Source: Massilia soli (GTDB lineage Bacteria > Pseudomonadota > Gammaproteobacteria > Burkholderiales > Burkholderiaceae_D). From it: a DNA stretch of 64,000 nucleotides. The first letter of the stretch is position 1, and every line of letters starts with the position of its first letter. The notes beneath the pieces were generated by a model. That model did no database searches and was not told the origin of the DNA. It saw only the letters and a program-made list of their open reading frames with translations. Location of the stretch: assembly GCF_016809835.1 (NCBI RefSeq), contig NZ_JAFBIL020000005.1, positions 248,001-312,000 of the forward strand, read 5' to 3'. Positions 9,838-17,590 of this stretch are shown here, piece by piece. A program made the position numbers and the translations under genes.

Positions 9838-10425
9838 CTACGCCGCGTTGCGCCCCAGTTCCGCCATCTTGTCGACCCAGCCGGCCACCTTGTCATGGGT
9901 GGCATTGCCCGCCAAGCCAAACAGGGTTTCGCGCACCGGTGAAATGCCGACGAATCCTAAAATATTGCGCTCCAGCGACTTGATGCTGTGCGCCATAAAA
10001 TACCAGCGGTAGACCAGCGCCGGCATGCCCATCGTAACGACGATGCGCGCCGAGCGGCCTTTCAGCACCTTGTCTGTCAGCGGGTTGCTGGCCTGGCCGT
10101 GAAACGCAAAACCCGGCCGTGCCACCTGCTCCAGGAAACCCTTCAGCAGCGCAGGCATATCGCCCAGCCACAGCGGGAACAGCAGCACCAGGTGCTCGCA
10201 CCAGCCGATATCATCCTGCGCCGTTTGCAGCACGCCGGGCAAGGCGCCTTTTTCCCAGTCCTGCTGCGTACGCAACAGGGGGAAATCAAGCTCGGCCACG
10301 CGCACATGCCGCACCTCGTGGCCGGCCAGCACGGCCGCCCTGGCATACGCGTCTTCCAGCGTATGGCACAGGTGCTCGCGGTTGGGGTCGGGATGCCCCT
10401 GAATCAGCACAATCCGCTTGCCCAT
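9838..10425 (-). CDS. Flavodoxin-fold NAD(P)H quinone reductase
   Basis: Protein of 195 residues of the NAD(P)H dehydrogenase (quinone)/KefF-MdaB-like family, reducing quinones in two-electron steps with bound flavin. It opens with MGKRIVLIQGHPDPNREHLCHTLEDAY, the flavin phosphate loop. LLFPLWLGDMPALLKGFLEQV is a hallmark near residue 80, and the MGMPALVYRWYFMAHSIKSLERNIL region near 130 is also typical. It lies 6 bp downstream of the UspA gene and should share its FNR-type control. Confidence 0.82.
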   Translation of the reverse strand: MGKRIVLIQGHPDPNREHLCHTLEDAYARAAVLAGHEVRHVRVAELDFPLLRTQQDWEKGALPGVLQTAQDDIGWCEHLVLLFPLWLGDMPALLKGFLEQVARPGFAFHGQASNPLTDKVLKGRSARIVVTMGMPALVYRWYFMAHSIKSLERNILGFVGISPVRETLFGLAGNATHDKVAGWVDKMAELGRNAA

Positions 10426-10431
10426 GGCGCG

Positions 10432-10869
10432 TCAGCGGTACACCAGCACCGGCACCAGGCTGTGCGTCAGGACCTTTTGTGTTTCGCTTCCCAGCAATAA
10501 GGCACGCACACCGCGGCGGCCGTGCGAGGCCATCGCAATCAGGTCGCATTGCCGCTCCCTGGCCGTCGCGATGATGGCGTCGTGGACGTCGTCGGAGCGC
10601 ACCACGACACTGTCGCATGGCACGCCGCATTCCTGGGCTAGCTTTTCGACGGTGAGCAGTACCTTGCGCGCCTGCTCTTCGCTTTCTTTCTCGTACTGTT
10701 CTTCCGTGTCTTCGATCATGTCGGGACGATAGGTGAAAGTATGGAAAGGCGGAACCACGTGCAGCCCCGTGACCCGCGCGCCCAACGCTTTAGCAAGGCT
10801 TACGCCGGCCTGGATGGCGGCGTCCGAGCCGGCCGAACCATCGGTCGGCAGCAGAATGTGCTTGTACAT
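10432..10869 (-). CDS. Universal stress protein, UspA family
   Basis: Single-domain Usp of 145 residues. It begins MYKHILLPTDGSAGSDAAI and carries the ATP-binding signature near the C-terminus (ASHGRRGVRALLLGSETQKVLTHS, pattern G-x2-G-x9-G-[ST]), so an ATP-binding Usp is likely. An AGGGGG-type ribosome site lies upstream of the ATG. It is first in a two-gene operon with the quinone reductase; an FNR-type box lies 63 bp upstream, suggesting induction at low oxygen. Confidence 0.92.
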   Translation of the reverse strand: MYKHILLPTDGSAGSDAAIQAGVSLAKALGARVTGLHVVPPFHTFTYRPDMIEDTEEQYEKESEEQARKVLLTVEKLAQECGVPCDSVVVRSDDVHDAIIATARERQCDLIAMASHGRRGVRALLLGSETQKVLTHSLVPVLVYR

Positions 10870-10931
10870 ATATCCCCCTCGTGGTCATCGATTCGAATGC
10901 CTAGTGTGTGCCTTCGAGGGGGGGCGCGACT

Positions 10932-10945
10932 TTGATGCACATCAA
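10932..10945 (-). promoter_or_regulatory. Perfect FNR/ANR-type box upstream of uspA
   Basis: TTGAT-GCAC-ATCAA on the plus strand is an exact match to the FNR consensus TTGAT-N4-ATCAA. Its centre is about 70 bp from the uspA ATG. If the activator sits at the usual -41.5 position, transcription would start near 10897 with a leader of about 28 nt. The -10 is weak (CACACT region), as expected for an activated promoter. Inferred target: uspA plus the quinone reductase. Confidence 0.75.
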
Positions 10946-10979
10946 AATCGGCGGACGGCGCCGTACCGGCTCGGTACTG

Positions 10980-11627
10980 CTATTCGGAATCGAGCTGCTT
11001 CGACGGATGCGCGGCGATAAAAGCGTCGAGTTCACTGCAGGCGGCGTGGATGCGCGAGATGGTCGGGAAGCGCGTCAGGTCGACCTCAAAGCGCAAGGCG
11101 TTAAACACCTGCGGCACCAGGCAGCAGTCGGCCAGCGTCGGCGTGTCGCCGTGGCAGAAGCGCCCGGTGTGCGGGGACCCCGCCAGCATCGCTTCCAGCG
11201 CGGCAAAGCCCTCCGCGATCCAGTGGCGCGACCAGGCGGCCTTGGCGTCGTCGCTCGCCTTCAGTTCGTGCACCAGGTACTTCAGCACCCGCAGATTGCC
11301 GAGCGGGTGGATATCGCATGCCACCGTCAGCGCCAGCGACCGCACCCGCGCGCGGCCAAGCGGGTCAGGCGGCAGCAAGGGCGTCGCCGGATGGGTCTCG
11401 TCGAGGTACTCGATGATGGCCACGGACTGCGTCAGCGTCGCACCGCCATCATCCTCCAGCGACGGCAGCATTGCGGCAGGATTGATCGCACGGTACGCCG
11501 GCTGCAGCTGTTCGCCGCCCTTGCGCAGCAGGTGCACCGGAACCGCCTCATACGCCAGGCCCTTGAGGTTCAGCGCGATCCGCACCCGGTACGCCGCCGA
11601 GCTGCGAAAGTAGGTGTACAGTTTCAT
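10980..11627 (-). CDS. maiA: Maleylacetoacetate isomerase (zeta-class GST)
   Basis: Glutathione-dependent cis-trans isomerase of 215 residues converting maleylacetoacetate to fumarylacetoacetate. The zeta-GST active-site motif is in MKLYTYFRSSAAYRVRIALNLKG (SSxxxRVR), followed by the thioredoxin-fold AMLPSLEDDGGATLTQSVAIIEYL and an all-helical C-terminal half. The ATG overlaps the stop of the upstream FAH gene (ATGA), so the two are translationally coupled. Maleylpyruvate isomerase is the closest alternative. Confidence 0.88.
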   Translation of the reverse strand: MKLYTYFRSSAAYRVRIALNLKGLAYEAVPVHLLRKGGEQLQPAYRAINPAAMLPSLEDDGGATLTQSVAIIEYLDETHPATPLLPPDPLGRARVRSLALTVACDIHPLGNLRVLKYLVHELKASDDAKAAWSRHWIAEGFAALEAMLAGSPHTGRFCHGDTPTLADCCLVPQVFNALRFEVDLTRFPTISRIHAACSELDAFIAAHPSKQLDSE

Positions 11628-12649
11628 CGCTGGCGCCCTTCGTAGTGGGCGACCTTCTGGTCGATCGCGCCGAAGATGCTGGCGCCCTGCTGGTCGAACA
11701 TCTCGATGCGCACGGTGTCGCCAAATTTCAGGTACGCCGTCTTGGGCGCGCCATGCTCGATGGTTTCGTACATGCGCACTTCGGCCAGGCAGCAGTAGCC
11801 CACGCCGCCGTTCTCGATGCTCGAACCGTGCAGGCTTCCCTGCTTGTTCGATACCGTTCCCGACCCGATGATGGTGCCGGCGGCCAGTTCGCGCGTGGCC
11901 GCGGCATGGGCGACCAGCTGGGCGAAGTTGAAGGTCATGTCGTCGCCGGCATTGGGCTTGCCGAACGGGCGCCCGTTCAGCGCCACGTTGATCGGCAGGC
12001 GCAGCTTGGCGTCGGCCCATGCGGCGCCCAGCTCGTCGGGGGTGACGCATACCGGGGAAAACGCGCTGGCCGCCTTCGACTGGAAGAAGCCGAAGCCCTT
12101 GGCCAGCTCGTTCGGAATCAGGTTGCGCAGCGAGACGTCGTTGACCAGCATGACCAGCCGGATCGCCTTCGCGCATGCGTCGACGCTGGCGCCCATGTCC
12201 ACTTCGCCGGTAACGACCGCCACCTCGGCTTCCAGGTCGATGCCCCAGTCCTCGGATAACGCGAAGATCGGGTCGTGCGGGCCGATGAAGGAATCGGAGC
12301 CGCCCTGGTACATCAGCGGATCGGTGTAGAACGAGGCCGGCACTTCGGCGTTGCGCGCCTTGCGTACCAGCTCGACGTGGTTGATGTAGGCGGAGCCGTC
12401 GGCCCACTGGTAGGCGCGCGGCAGCGGCGAGTGGCACTGCGTTTCGTCGAACGGCTGCATGTCCCACGCGCTGCCGTCGTTCAGGTTCGAATACACCGTC
12501 TCAAGGCGTTCGACCACCAGGTCCCAGTTGTCCAGTGCGAACTGCAGGGTTGCGGCGATCTTCGGCACCTTCTGGTAGTGGCGCAGGTCGCGGCTGACCA
12601 CGACCAGCGTTCCGTCGCGGCCGCCGGCTTTCAAAGTAGCGAGTTTCAT
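11624..12649 (-). CDS. Fumarylacetoacetate hydrolase family protein
   Basis: FAH-fold metal-dependent C-C hydrolase of 341 residues, shorter than eukaryotic FAH (about 420). Visible family features: VELVRKARNAEVP, DPLMYQGGSDSFIGP, the metal-site acidic cluster in DWGIDLEAEVAVVTGEVD, and LAAGTIIGSGTVSNKQG. The probable reaction is fumarylacetoacetate to fumarate plus acetoacetate. It lies between the VOC gene (8 bp upstream) and maiA (4-bp overlap). Fumarylpyruvate hydrolase is possible. No ring-cleavage homogentisate dioxygenase gene is seen in the window. Confidence 0.85.
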   Translation of the reverse strand: MKLATLKAGGRDGTLVVVSRDLRHYQKVPKIAATLQFALDNWDLVVERLETVYSNLNDGSAWDMQPFDETQCHSPLPRAYQWADGSAYINHVELVRKARNAEVPASFYTDPLMYQGGSDSFIGPHDPIFALSEDWGIDLEAEVAVVTGEVDMGASVDACAKAIRLVMLVNDVSLRNLIPNELAKGFGFFQSKAASAFSPVCVTPDELGAAWADAKLRLPINVALNGRPFGKPNAGDDMTFNFAQLVAHAAATRELAAGTIIGSGTVSNKQGSLHGSSIENGGVGYCCLAEVRMYETIEHGAPKTAYLKFGDTVRIEMFDQQGASIFGAIDQKVAHYEGRQR

Positions 12650-12657
12650 GTCTGGCC

Positions 12658-13203
12658 TTAGTAGTTTTTCTTGGCGTCGGCGGACGTGTGCATCCAGGCC
12701 GCGTGCTTGGGCGCCTTGCGCGTCTGGGCCCATTCGTTGAGCATGTCCCACTTGACCTCGTCGAGCTTGCGCATCATCTCGGGGGTGGCGGTGTTGACCG
12801 ACAATTCGAGGCGGTGGCCGTTGGGATCGAAGAAGTAGATCGACTTGAAGATGGTGTGGTCGGTCGGGCCGATGACGTCGATGCCGTCGGCCTGCAGCCG
12901 CTCTTTGGTCGCCAGCATCGCATCCATCGACTCGACTTCCAGCGCCAGGTGCTGGACCCAGGACGGCGTGTTCTGGTCGCGTCCCATCGGCGCCTGCGTC
13001 GGCAGCTCGAAGAAGGCCAGCACATTGCCCATGCCGGCGTCGAGGAAAACGTGCATGTACGGGTCGGGCGCGCCGGTTGACGGTACGTTGTCTTCGGCGA
13101 TCGCCAGCTGGAAGTCCATGTTCAGGTACTTGCCGTACCACTCGACGGTTTGCTTGGCGTCCTTGCAGCGGTATGCCACGTGGTGAATTCGTTTGATCTG
13201 CAT
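12658..13203 (-). CDS. VOC-family (glyoxalase/extradiol-like) protein
   Basis: Protein of 181 residues with two paired beta-alpha-beta-beta-beta modules. Candidate metal ligands are His in IKRIHHVAYRCKD (about 7), His in WVQHLALEVESMDAML (about 93) and Glu in DPNGHRLELSVN (about 139). The substrate is unknown; in this operon it may act on an aromatic ring-cleavage intermediate or a dicarbonyl. ATG 13203 begins the typical MQIKRIHHVAYRCKD start and has GGAGAGACC upstream. It is first gene of the VOC-FAH-maiA unit and divergent from the LysR gene. Confidence 0.8.
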   Translation of the reverse strand: MQIKRIHHVAYRCKDAKQTVEWYGKYLNMDFQLAIAEDNVPSTGAPDPYMHVFLDAGMGNVLAFFELPTQAPMGRDQNTPSWVQHLALEVESMDAMLATKERLQADGIDVIGPTDHTIFKSIYFFDPNGHRLELSVNTATPEMMRKLDEVKWDMLNEWAQTRKAPKHAAWMHTSADAKKNY

Positions 13204-13291
13204 GGTGGTCTCTCCATTCCAATACGCTATTAGAGGGTAAAACGAACTATCATACAAACAATATTTTCCACATCATTTATTAGCTATCGTT

Positions 13292-14215
13292 ATGAATCCG
13301 ACCCTGCGCCAGATGCGCGCCCTGATTTTCCTGGCCAAGACCGGCAGTTTTACGCTGGCGGCCGAGCAGATGCATGTGACGCAGGCGGCGCTGTCCGGAC
13401 TGATCAAGGAGCTGGAGCAGACGCTTGGCGCGCGCCTGGTCGACCGCAGCACGCGCAAGATTGCGCTCACAGAGATCGGCCGCGAGCTGTACCCGCTGTT
13501 CTCGAAAATGATCGACGATCTTGACGCTGCGCTGAACGACGTCGCCAATCATACCAAGCTAAAAAAAGGGATGGTGCGTATCGCCGCCCCGCAACTAATG
13601 GCGTGCACGCTGCTGCCCGAAGTGATCGCCGCCTATCGCGCGGCGCATCCGGATATCCAGGTCAAGCTGGTCGACTGCGCGGTCGAGAACGTGACCGCGC
13701 GCGTGACCAGCGGCGAAGTCGATGTCGGCATCGGTCCCGAGCGCGACGCGGCGGCGCAGATCGATGCGGCGGTGCTGTTCGAGATGCCGTTCGTGCTGGT
13801 GTTTCCGCAAGGGCATCCGCTGGAAGCGCGCGAACGCGTGACCTGGCAAGACCTGGCCGACTACCCGTTCATCTCGCTGCAGGGCCAGTTCACCGAACGG
13901 CTGCTGAGCGACATGCACAGCTCGCTGCGCGATGTGCCGCTCAATCCTGCCAACGAAGTGACCTTCATGACAACCGCGCTGGCCATGGTGGCCGCGAACC
14001 TCGGGGTGACGGTGTGCCTGCCGTACGCCGAACCGCTGGTCAAGCTCTACAAGCTGCACATGCGCCAGTTGCGCGAACCCGAACTGACGCGGCGCTTCTT
14101 CGTGTACACCCGCGAGAACCGCTCGCCGTCGCCTGCCGCCGAGAGCTTTATCGCCTTCCTGCTGCGCTTTGTCGAAGCGCATGACTGGAATATGCCGGTG
14201 CAAAACGGCGGCTGA
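13292..14215 (+). CDS. LysR-type transcriptional regulator
   Basis: Protein of 307 residues with an N-terminal winged helix (LRQMRALIFLAKTGSFTLAAEQMHVTQAALSGLIKELE, residues 5-42) and a periplasmic-binding-protein-like effector domain. It is divergent from the VOC-FAH-maiA operon across 88 bp, the classic LysR arrangement, so it probably controls that operon in response to an aromatic intermediate. The spacer is AT-rich around 13240-13285, but I could not pick a convincing T-N11-A operator. Confidence 0.9.
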   Translation: MNPTLRQMRALIFLAKTGSFTLAAEQMHVTQAALSGLIKELEQTLGARLVDRSTRKIALTEIGRELYPLFSKMIDDLDAALNDVANHTKLKKGMVRIAAPQLMACTLLPEVIAAYRAAHPDIQVKLVDCAVENVTARVTSGEVDVGIGPERDAAAQIDAAVLFEMPFVLVFPQGHPLEARERVTWQDLADYPFISLQGQFTERLLSDMHSSLRDVPLNPANEVTFMTTALAMVAANLGVTVCLPYAEPLVKLYKLHMRQLREPELTRRFFVYTRENRSPSPAAESFIAFLLRFVEAHDWNMPVQNGG

Positions 14216-14224
14216 CGCCCTCGT

Positions 14225-14230
14225 TATAAT
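14225..14230 (+). promoter_or_regulatory. -10 element ahead of the chaC-like gene
   Basis: An exact TATAAT 27 bases upstream of the ATG at 14258, just after the LysR stop. The -35 at the expected distance (aaacgg) is poor, so this is a tentative promoter. Confidence 0.4.
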
Positions 14231-14257
14231 GGGCGCTGGTTCAAACAGGGCAAGCAC

Positions 14258-14821
14258 ATGTCACACAACACCGTCGCCATCAACCAGCGCATGGACAAGT
14301 TCGACGGCCATCACAAGGTCTGGCTGTTCGGTTACGGCTCGCTGATTTTCAAGGCGGATTTTCCGTTCATCGAGCGGCGCGCGGCGCATATCGACAACTG
14401 GACGCGGCGCTTCTGGCAGGGCTCGCACGATCATCGCGGCACCGAGACGGCGCCGGGCAGGGTCGCGACCCTGGTTCCGCAGCCGGGCGCGCGCTGCGCA
14501 GGGATGGCTTACCTGATTACGCCGGAGGTGTTCGCGCATCTTGATCATCGCGAAAAGAACGGCTACCTGCGGCTGGCGATCGACATTCAGTTCGAGGCCG
14601 GCGACAGCGAAGAAGGACTCGTCTACATCGCCACCGCCGATAACGCTGCCTTCCTCGGGGAAGCGCATGAGCGCGATATCGCGCGCCAGATAGCATCATC
14701 GGCCGGCCCGAGTGGCCCGAATCGCGATTATCTGCTGGACCTGGCGCACGCGCTGCGCGAACTGGGCCTCGACGACCCGCATGTGTTCGAGATCGAGCGG
14801 CATCTGGCCCAGCACAAGTAA
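14258..14821 (+). CDS. Gamma-glutamylcyclotransferase, ChaC-like
   Basis: 187-residue member of the ChaC/GGCT family, which degrades glutathione or gamma-glutamyl peptides to 5-oxoproline. VWLFGYGSLIFKADFPF (about 21-37) holds the YGSL substrate loop. RFWQGSHDHRGTETAPGRVATL follows and DHREKNGY near residue 97 supplies the catalytic glutamate. The family role is glutathione turnover; the sequence suggests the ChaC subgroup rather than short GGCT. Confidence 0.85.
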   Translation: MSHNTVAINQRMDKFDGHHKVWLFGYGSLIFKADFPFIERRAAHIDNWTRRFWQGSHDHRGTETAPGRVATLVPQPGARCAGMAYLITPEVFAHLDHREKNGYLRLAIDIQFEAGDSEEGLVYIATADNAAFLGEAHERDIARQIASSAGPSGPNRDYLLDLAHALRELGLDDPHVFEIERHLAQHK

Positions 14822-14864
14822 GGCCAGGCCTGGTTGTTTTCCATTAGGTTCGGCATCATCGTTG

Positions 14865-16031
14865 TTACGCGAACAGGTCAAGCTGCCCGGTCGCGTTGCC
14901 GTTCTGCTTTCCGGCCGCCGCGGGCACCACCAGCGGGCGCCGGAAGCGTGACGCATCGAGTTCGGCGAACCTCCCGCTGCTCAGGTTCATCCCCAGCCGC
15001 TTGACGGCCTTCTCGAAACGCTGGCGAATCAGGTCGGCCCACACGCCCTCCCCGTGCATGCGCTGGCTGAAGTCGCTGTCGTAGTCCTTGCCGCCGCGCA
15101 TTTCGCGGACCCGGTTCATGACGCGCTGCGCACGGTCGGGAAAGTGCGCCTGCAGCCATTCGTGGAAGAGCGGATTGACTTCCCATGGCAATCGCAGCAC
15201 GACGTAATGGGCGCTCAAGGCGCCCGCCTCGCGCGCCGCTTCCAGCACCCGCTCCAGCTCGGGCTCGGTGACGAACGGGATGACCGGCGCGACGCTGACG
15301 CGCACCGGAATGCCGGCCTCGGCCAGCGTGCGGATCGTGCGCAGGCGCCGTGCGGGCGCCGCCGCACGCGGTTCGAGCGTGCGCGATATGGCGGGGTCGA
15401 GCGTGGTCAGGGTAATGGCGGCGATCGCCTGGTTGCGCGCGGCCATCGGCGCGAGCAGGTCGATGTCGCGCTCGATCAGCGAATTTTTGGTGATCAGCGC
15501 CGCAGGGTGCGCGCACTCGCTAAGCACCTCCAGCACGCGGCGCGTGATTTTATAGTCGCGCTCGCACGGCTGGTAGGCGTCGGTATTGACGCCGATCGCA
15601 ATTGGCTCGGGCACGTACGACGGCCTGGACAGCGCGTGGCGCAGCAGGTCCGGCGCGTTGACCTTGGCGAAGATGCGGGTTTCGAAGTCAAGCCCTGGCG
15701 AGAGTCCCAGATAACTATGCGTTGGACGCGCGAAACAGTAGATGCAACCGTGCTCGCACCCGCGGTATGGATTGAGCGACACGTTGAACGGAATGTCGGG
15801 CGAGGCATTACGGCTGAGAATGGTTTTTGCGAACTCGTCCGTCACCTGGGTCTTGAACGGCGCTGGCTCACCGTCCTCGTCGTCATGCGTCCAGCCATCG
15901 TCAAACGATTCGCGACCGTTGACCTCGTAGCGTCCTTGCAGGTTCGACACGGCGCCACGCCCCTTGCGCGCCGCGAGGGGCCGCGGAGGAAGCATTACGT
16001 GCTCTTCGCAATTTTCGTCGTGACCAGCCAT
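14865..16031 (-). CDS. SplB-like radical SAM protein (PA0069 family)
   Basis: 388-residue radical SAM protein. The [4Fe-4S]-SAM motif is CEHGCIYC (CxxxCxxC, about residues 92-99), preceded by NPYRGCEHG and followed by a TIM-barrel-type core (IAIGVNTDAYQPCER, VRVSVAPVIPFVTEPE). This belongs to the PA0069/Rv2578c group related to spore photoproduct lyase; the reaction is not established. The C-terminus ends GQLDLFA, which resembles the beta-sliding-clamp-binding consensus QL[SD]LF. AAGGTG lies 5 bases before the ATG. Convergent with the ChaC-like gene. Confidence 0.82.
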   Translation of the reverse strand: MAGHDENCEEHVMLPPRPLAARKGRGAVSNLQGRYEVNGRESFDDGWTHDDEDGEPAPFKTQVTDEFAKTILSRNASPDIPFNVSLNPYRGCEHGCIYCFARPTHSYLGLSPGLDFETRIFAKVNAPDLLRHALSRPSYVPEPIAIGVNTDAYQPCERDYKITRRVLEVLSECAHPAALITKNSLIERDIDLLAPMAARNQAIAAITLTTLDPAISRTLEPRAAAPARRLRTIRTLAEAGIPVRVSVAPVIPFVTEPELERVLEAAREAGALSAHYVVLRLPWEVNPLFHEWLQAHFPDRAQRVMNRVREMRGGKDYDSDFSQRMHGEGVWADLIRQRFEKAVKRLGMNLSSGRFAELDASRFRRPLVVPAAAGKQNGNATGQLDLFA

Positions 16032-16088
16032 GGCAGCACCTTGATACTGTACATTTATACAGTATTTTACGCCTGCTTCAAGCGCTTT

Positions 16089-16715
16089 TCAAGCGTGCGC
16101 GGCGACTGTGGCGTATTGGTCCACAAACGCGTCGAATGCGTCAAGGATCGGCTGGAAATGGCCGACGCGCCCCTCCAGCTGCATCAGGGCGTAAGTTGCC
16201 GCCTCGAGCGTCGACAGCTGGTCGGGAGCATGCGCCTTGCGGATACGGTACAGCGACGGCGGCGCGCCGGTCAGCGGCAGGCGCGGAAGATTTTGCAGCA
16301 GCCGGTTCAGGTACAGCATCTTGCGGCTCTTGCGCCAGGTGCCGTCGAGTACCACCAGCCTGAGCCCGGATGGCGCAAGGTGGCGCACCGTGGCGAAGCC
16401 TGGCGGCGGCGCCAGTCCAAGCGCGCGCTCGCCCGGCATGTCCGGATACAGCAGCACCGGCTGCCTGCCACCGGCGTGCAACAGCGCCTCCAGCGCGCGC
16501 TCGTCGAAGACCTCGCCCACCGCGATCGTGCTGCCGGGCAGGCACAGGTGCAAGAGACGCGCGCTGCCCTTGGCGTTGGCGACCTCAAGCGGGTGCTGCA
16601 GCACCAGCACCGACACGTCGGACGCGACCGGCATTGCCAGAGGGCAGATGCAGGTTTTGGCGGGTCGCAGGCAAGCCGCGCACATCGCGCGTTTAATTGG
16701 GAGCAGTTCGGGCAT
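16089..16715 (-). CDS. DTW-domain tRNA-uridine aminocarboxypropyltransferase
   Basis: 208-residue DTW-family enzyme that transfers the 3-amino-3-carboxypropyl group of SAM to uridine in the tRNA variable loop (E. coli TapT/YfiP makes acp3U47). A zinc-type cluster CAACLRPAKTCIC is near the N-terminus. VLVLQHPLEVANAKGSARLL and the signature LDGTWRKSRKML (DGTW in place of DATW) follow, with SLYRIRKAHAPDQLSTLEA. The start was set at ATG 16715; a TTG at 16730 is possible. No strong ribosome site was seen. Confidence 0.85.
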   Translation of the reverse strand: MPELLPIKRAMCAACLRPAKTCICPLAMPVASDVSVLVLQHPLEVANAKGSARLLHLCLPGSTIAVGEVFDERALEALLHAGGRQPVLLYPDMPGERALGLAPPPGFATVRHLAPSGLRLVVLDGTWRKSRKMLYLNRLLQNLPRLPLTGAPPSLYRIRKAHAPDQLSTLEAATYALMQLEGRVGHFQPILDAFDAFVDQYATVAAHA

Positions 16716-16761
16716 CGGATGGGCCGGCAAAAGTGACCGGCGTGGCAGGTGCCCGATTATA

Positions 16762-17343
16762 TCAACCCGGCACCCCTGCCTCTACCCGCTCGCGCACGGT
16801 TTTCAGCGCGCCGCTCCACGATACAAGTTCATCAAGCATCGTCGTTACCGATTTTTCGTGATGCTGGCCCGGCTTGAAGGTGGCGTAGTTCTCGAAGTCC
16901 GAAAACAGCGACAGCATCACCTGCGTGCGCACGTCAGCAATTTTTAGCTCGCCCATCACCAGCCGCAGGCTCTCCACCGCGCGCGCGCCGCCGGCGCTGC
17001 CGTAGCCGACGAAGCCCGCAGCCTTGTTGTTCCATTCGGCGAACAAAAAATCGATCGCGTTCTTGAGCGCGCCCGAGGTTCCATGGTTGTACTCCGGCGT
17101 GACGAATACAAAGCCGTCGTAGGCCGCGATTTTTGCGGCCCAGGCGATCGTGTGCGGCTTTGAATACTGCCCCATCGACGGCGGCACTGGTTCGTCCAGC
17201 AAGGGCAGGTTGAAGTCCTGGATATCGACCAATTCATACGCGGCGTCCGAACGCAGGCTGGCAATCTCCATGACCCAGTTCGCGACGTCCAGTGCTTTCC
17301 GGCCGGGCCGTGTGCTTCCGACAATCACGCCAATCCTGATCAT
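16762..17343 (-). CDS. NADPH-dependent FMN reductase-type flavoprotein
   Basis: 193-residue flavodoxin-like reductase (FMN_red family: azoreductase, chromate or quinone reductase type). It begins MIRIGVIVGSTRPGRKALDVANWV with the FMN phosphate loop GSTRPGR, and has FVTPEYNHGTSGALKNAID, a family hallmark, near residue 78. The ATG at 17343 follows GGGGAGGGG by a few bases, an unusually strong ribosome site. The physiological substrate is unknown. Confidence 0.87.
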   Translation of the reverse strand: MIRIGVIVGSTRPGRKALDVANWVMEIASLRSDAAYELVDIQDFNLPLLDEPVPPSMGQYSKPHTIAWAAKIAAYDGFVFVTPEYNHGTSGALKNAIDFLFAEWNNKAAGFVGYGSAGGARAVESLRLVMGELKIADVRTQVMLSLFSDFENYATFKPGQHHEKSVTTMLDELVSWSGALKTVRERVEAGVPG

Positions 17344-17590
17344 GGTCCCCTCCCCTGTGCAGTCGTTAATCGTTTGAAAATTGTAAAAGAAGCGACGCTT
17401 GTGGCGCGCCGCGTTGCATCGTTTACAGCCTTGCAAATCGAGCACTGCAAGGCAAACAACAAAGCGCAAAGAATCCGAAAAAAATTCGCAATTCAGTGCC
17501 CGAACTTATCAATCCGGTATTGCTCAGCAAAATTCGCATGCCTAGAATCATTACATTCCAATTGGCAATCCGATCCACCGGGAGCCTGAT

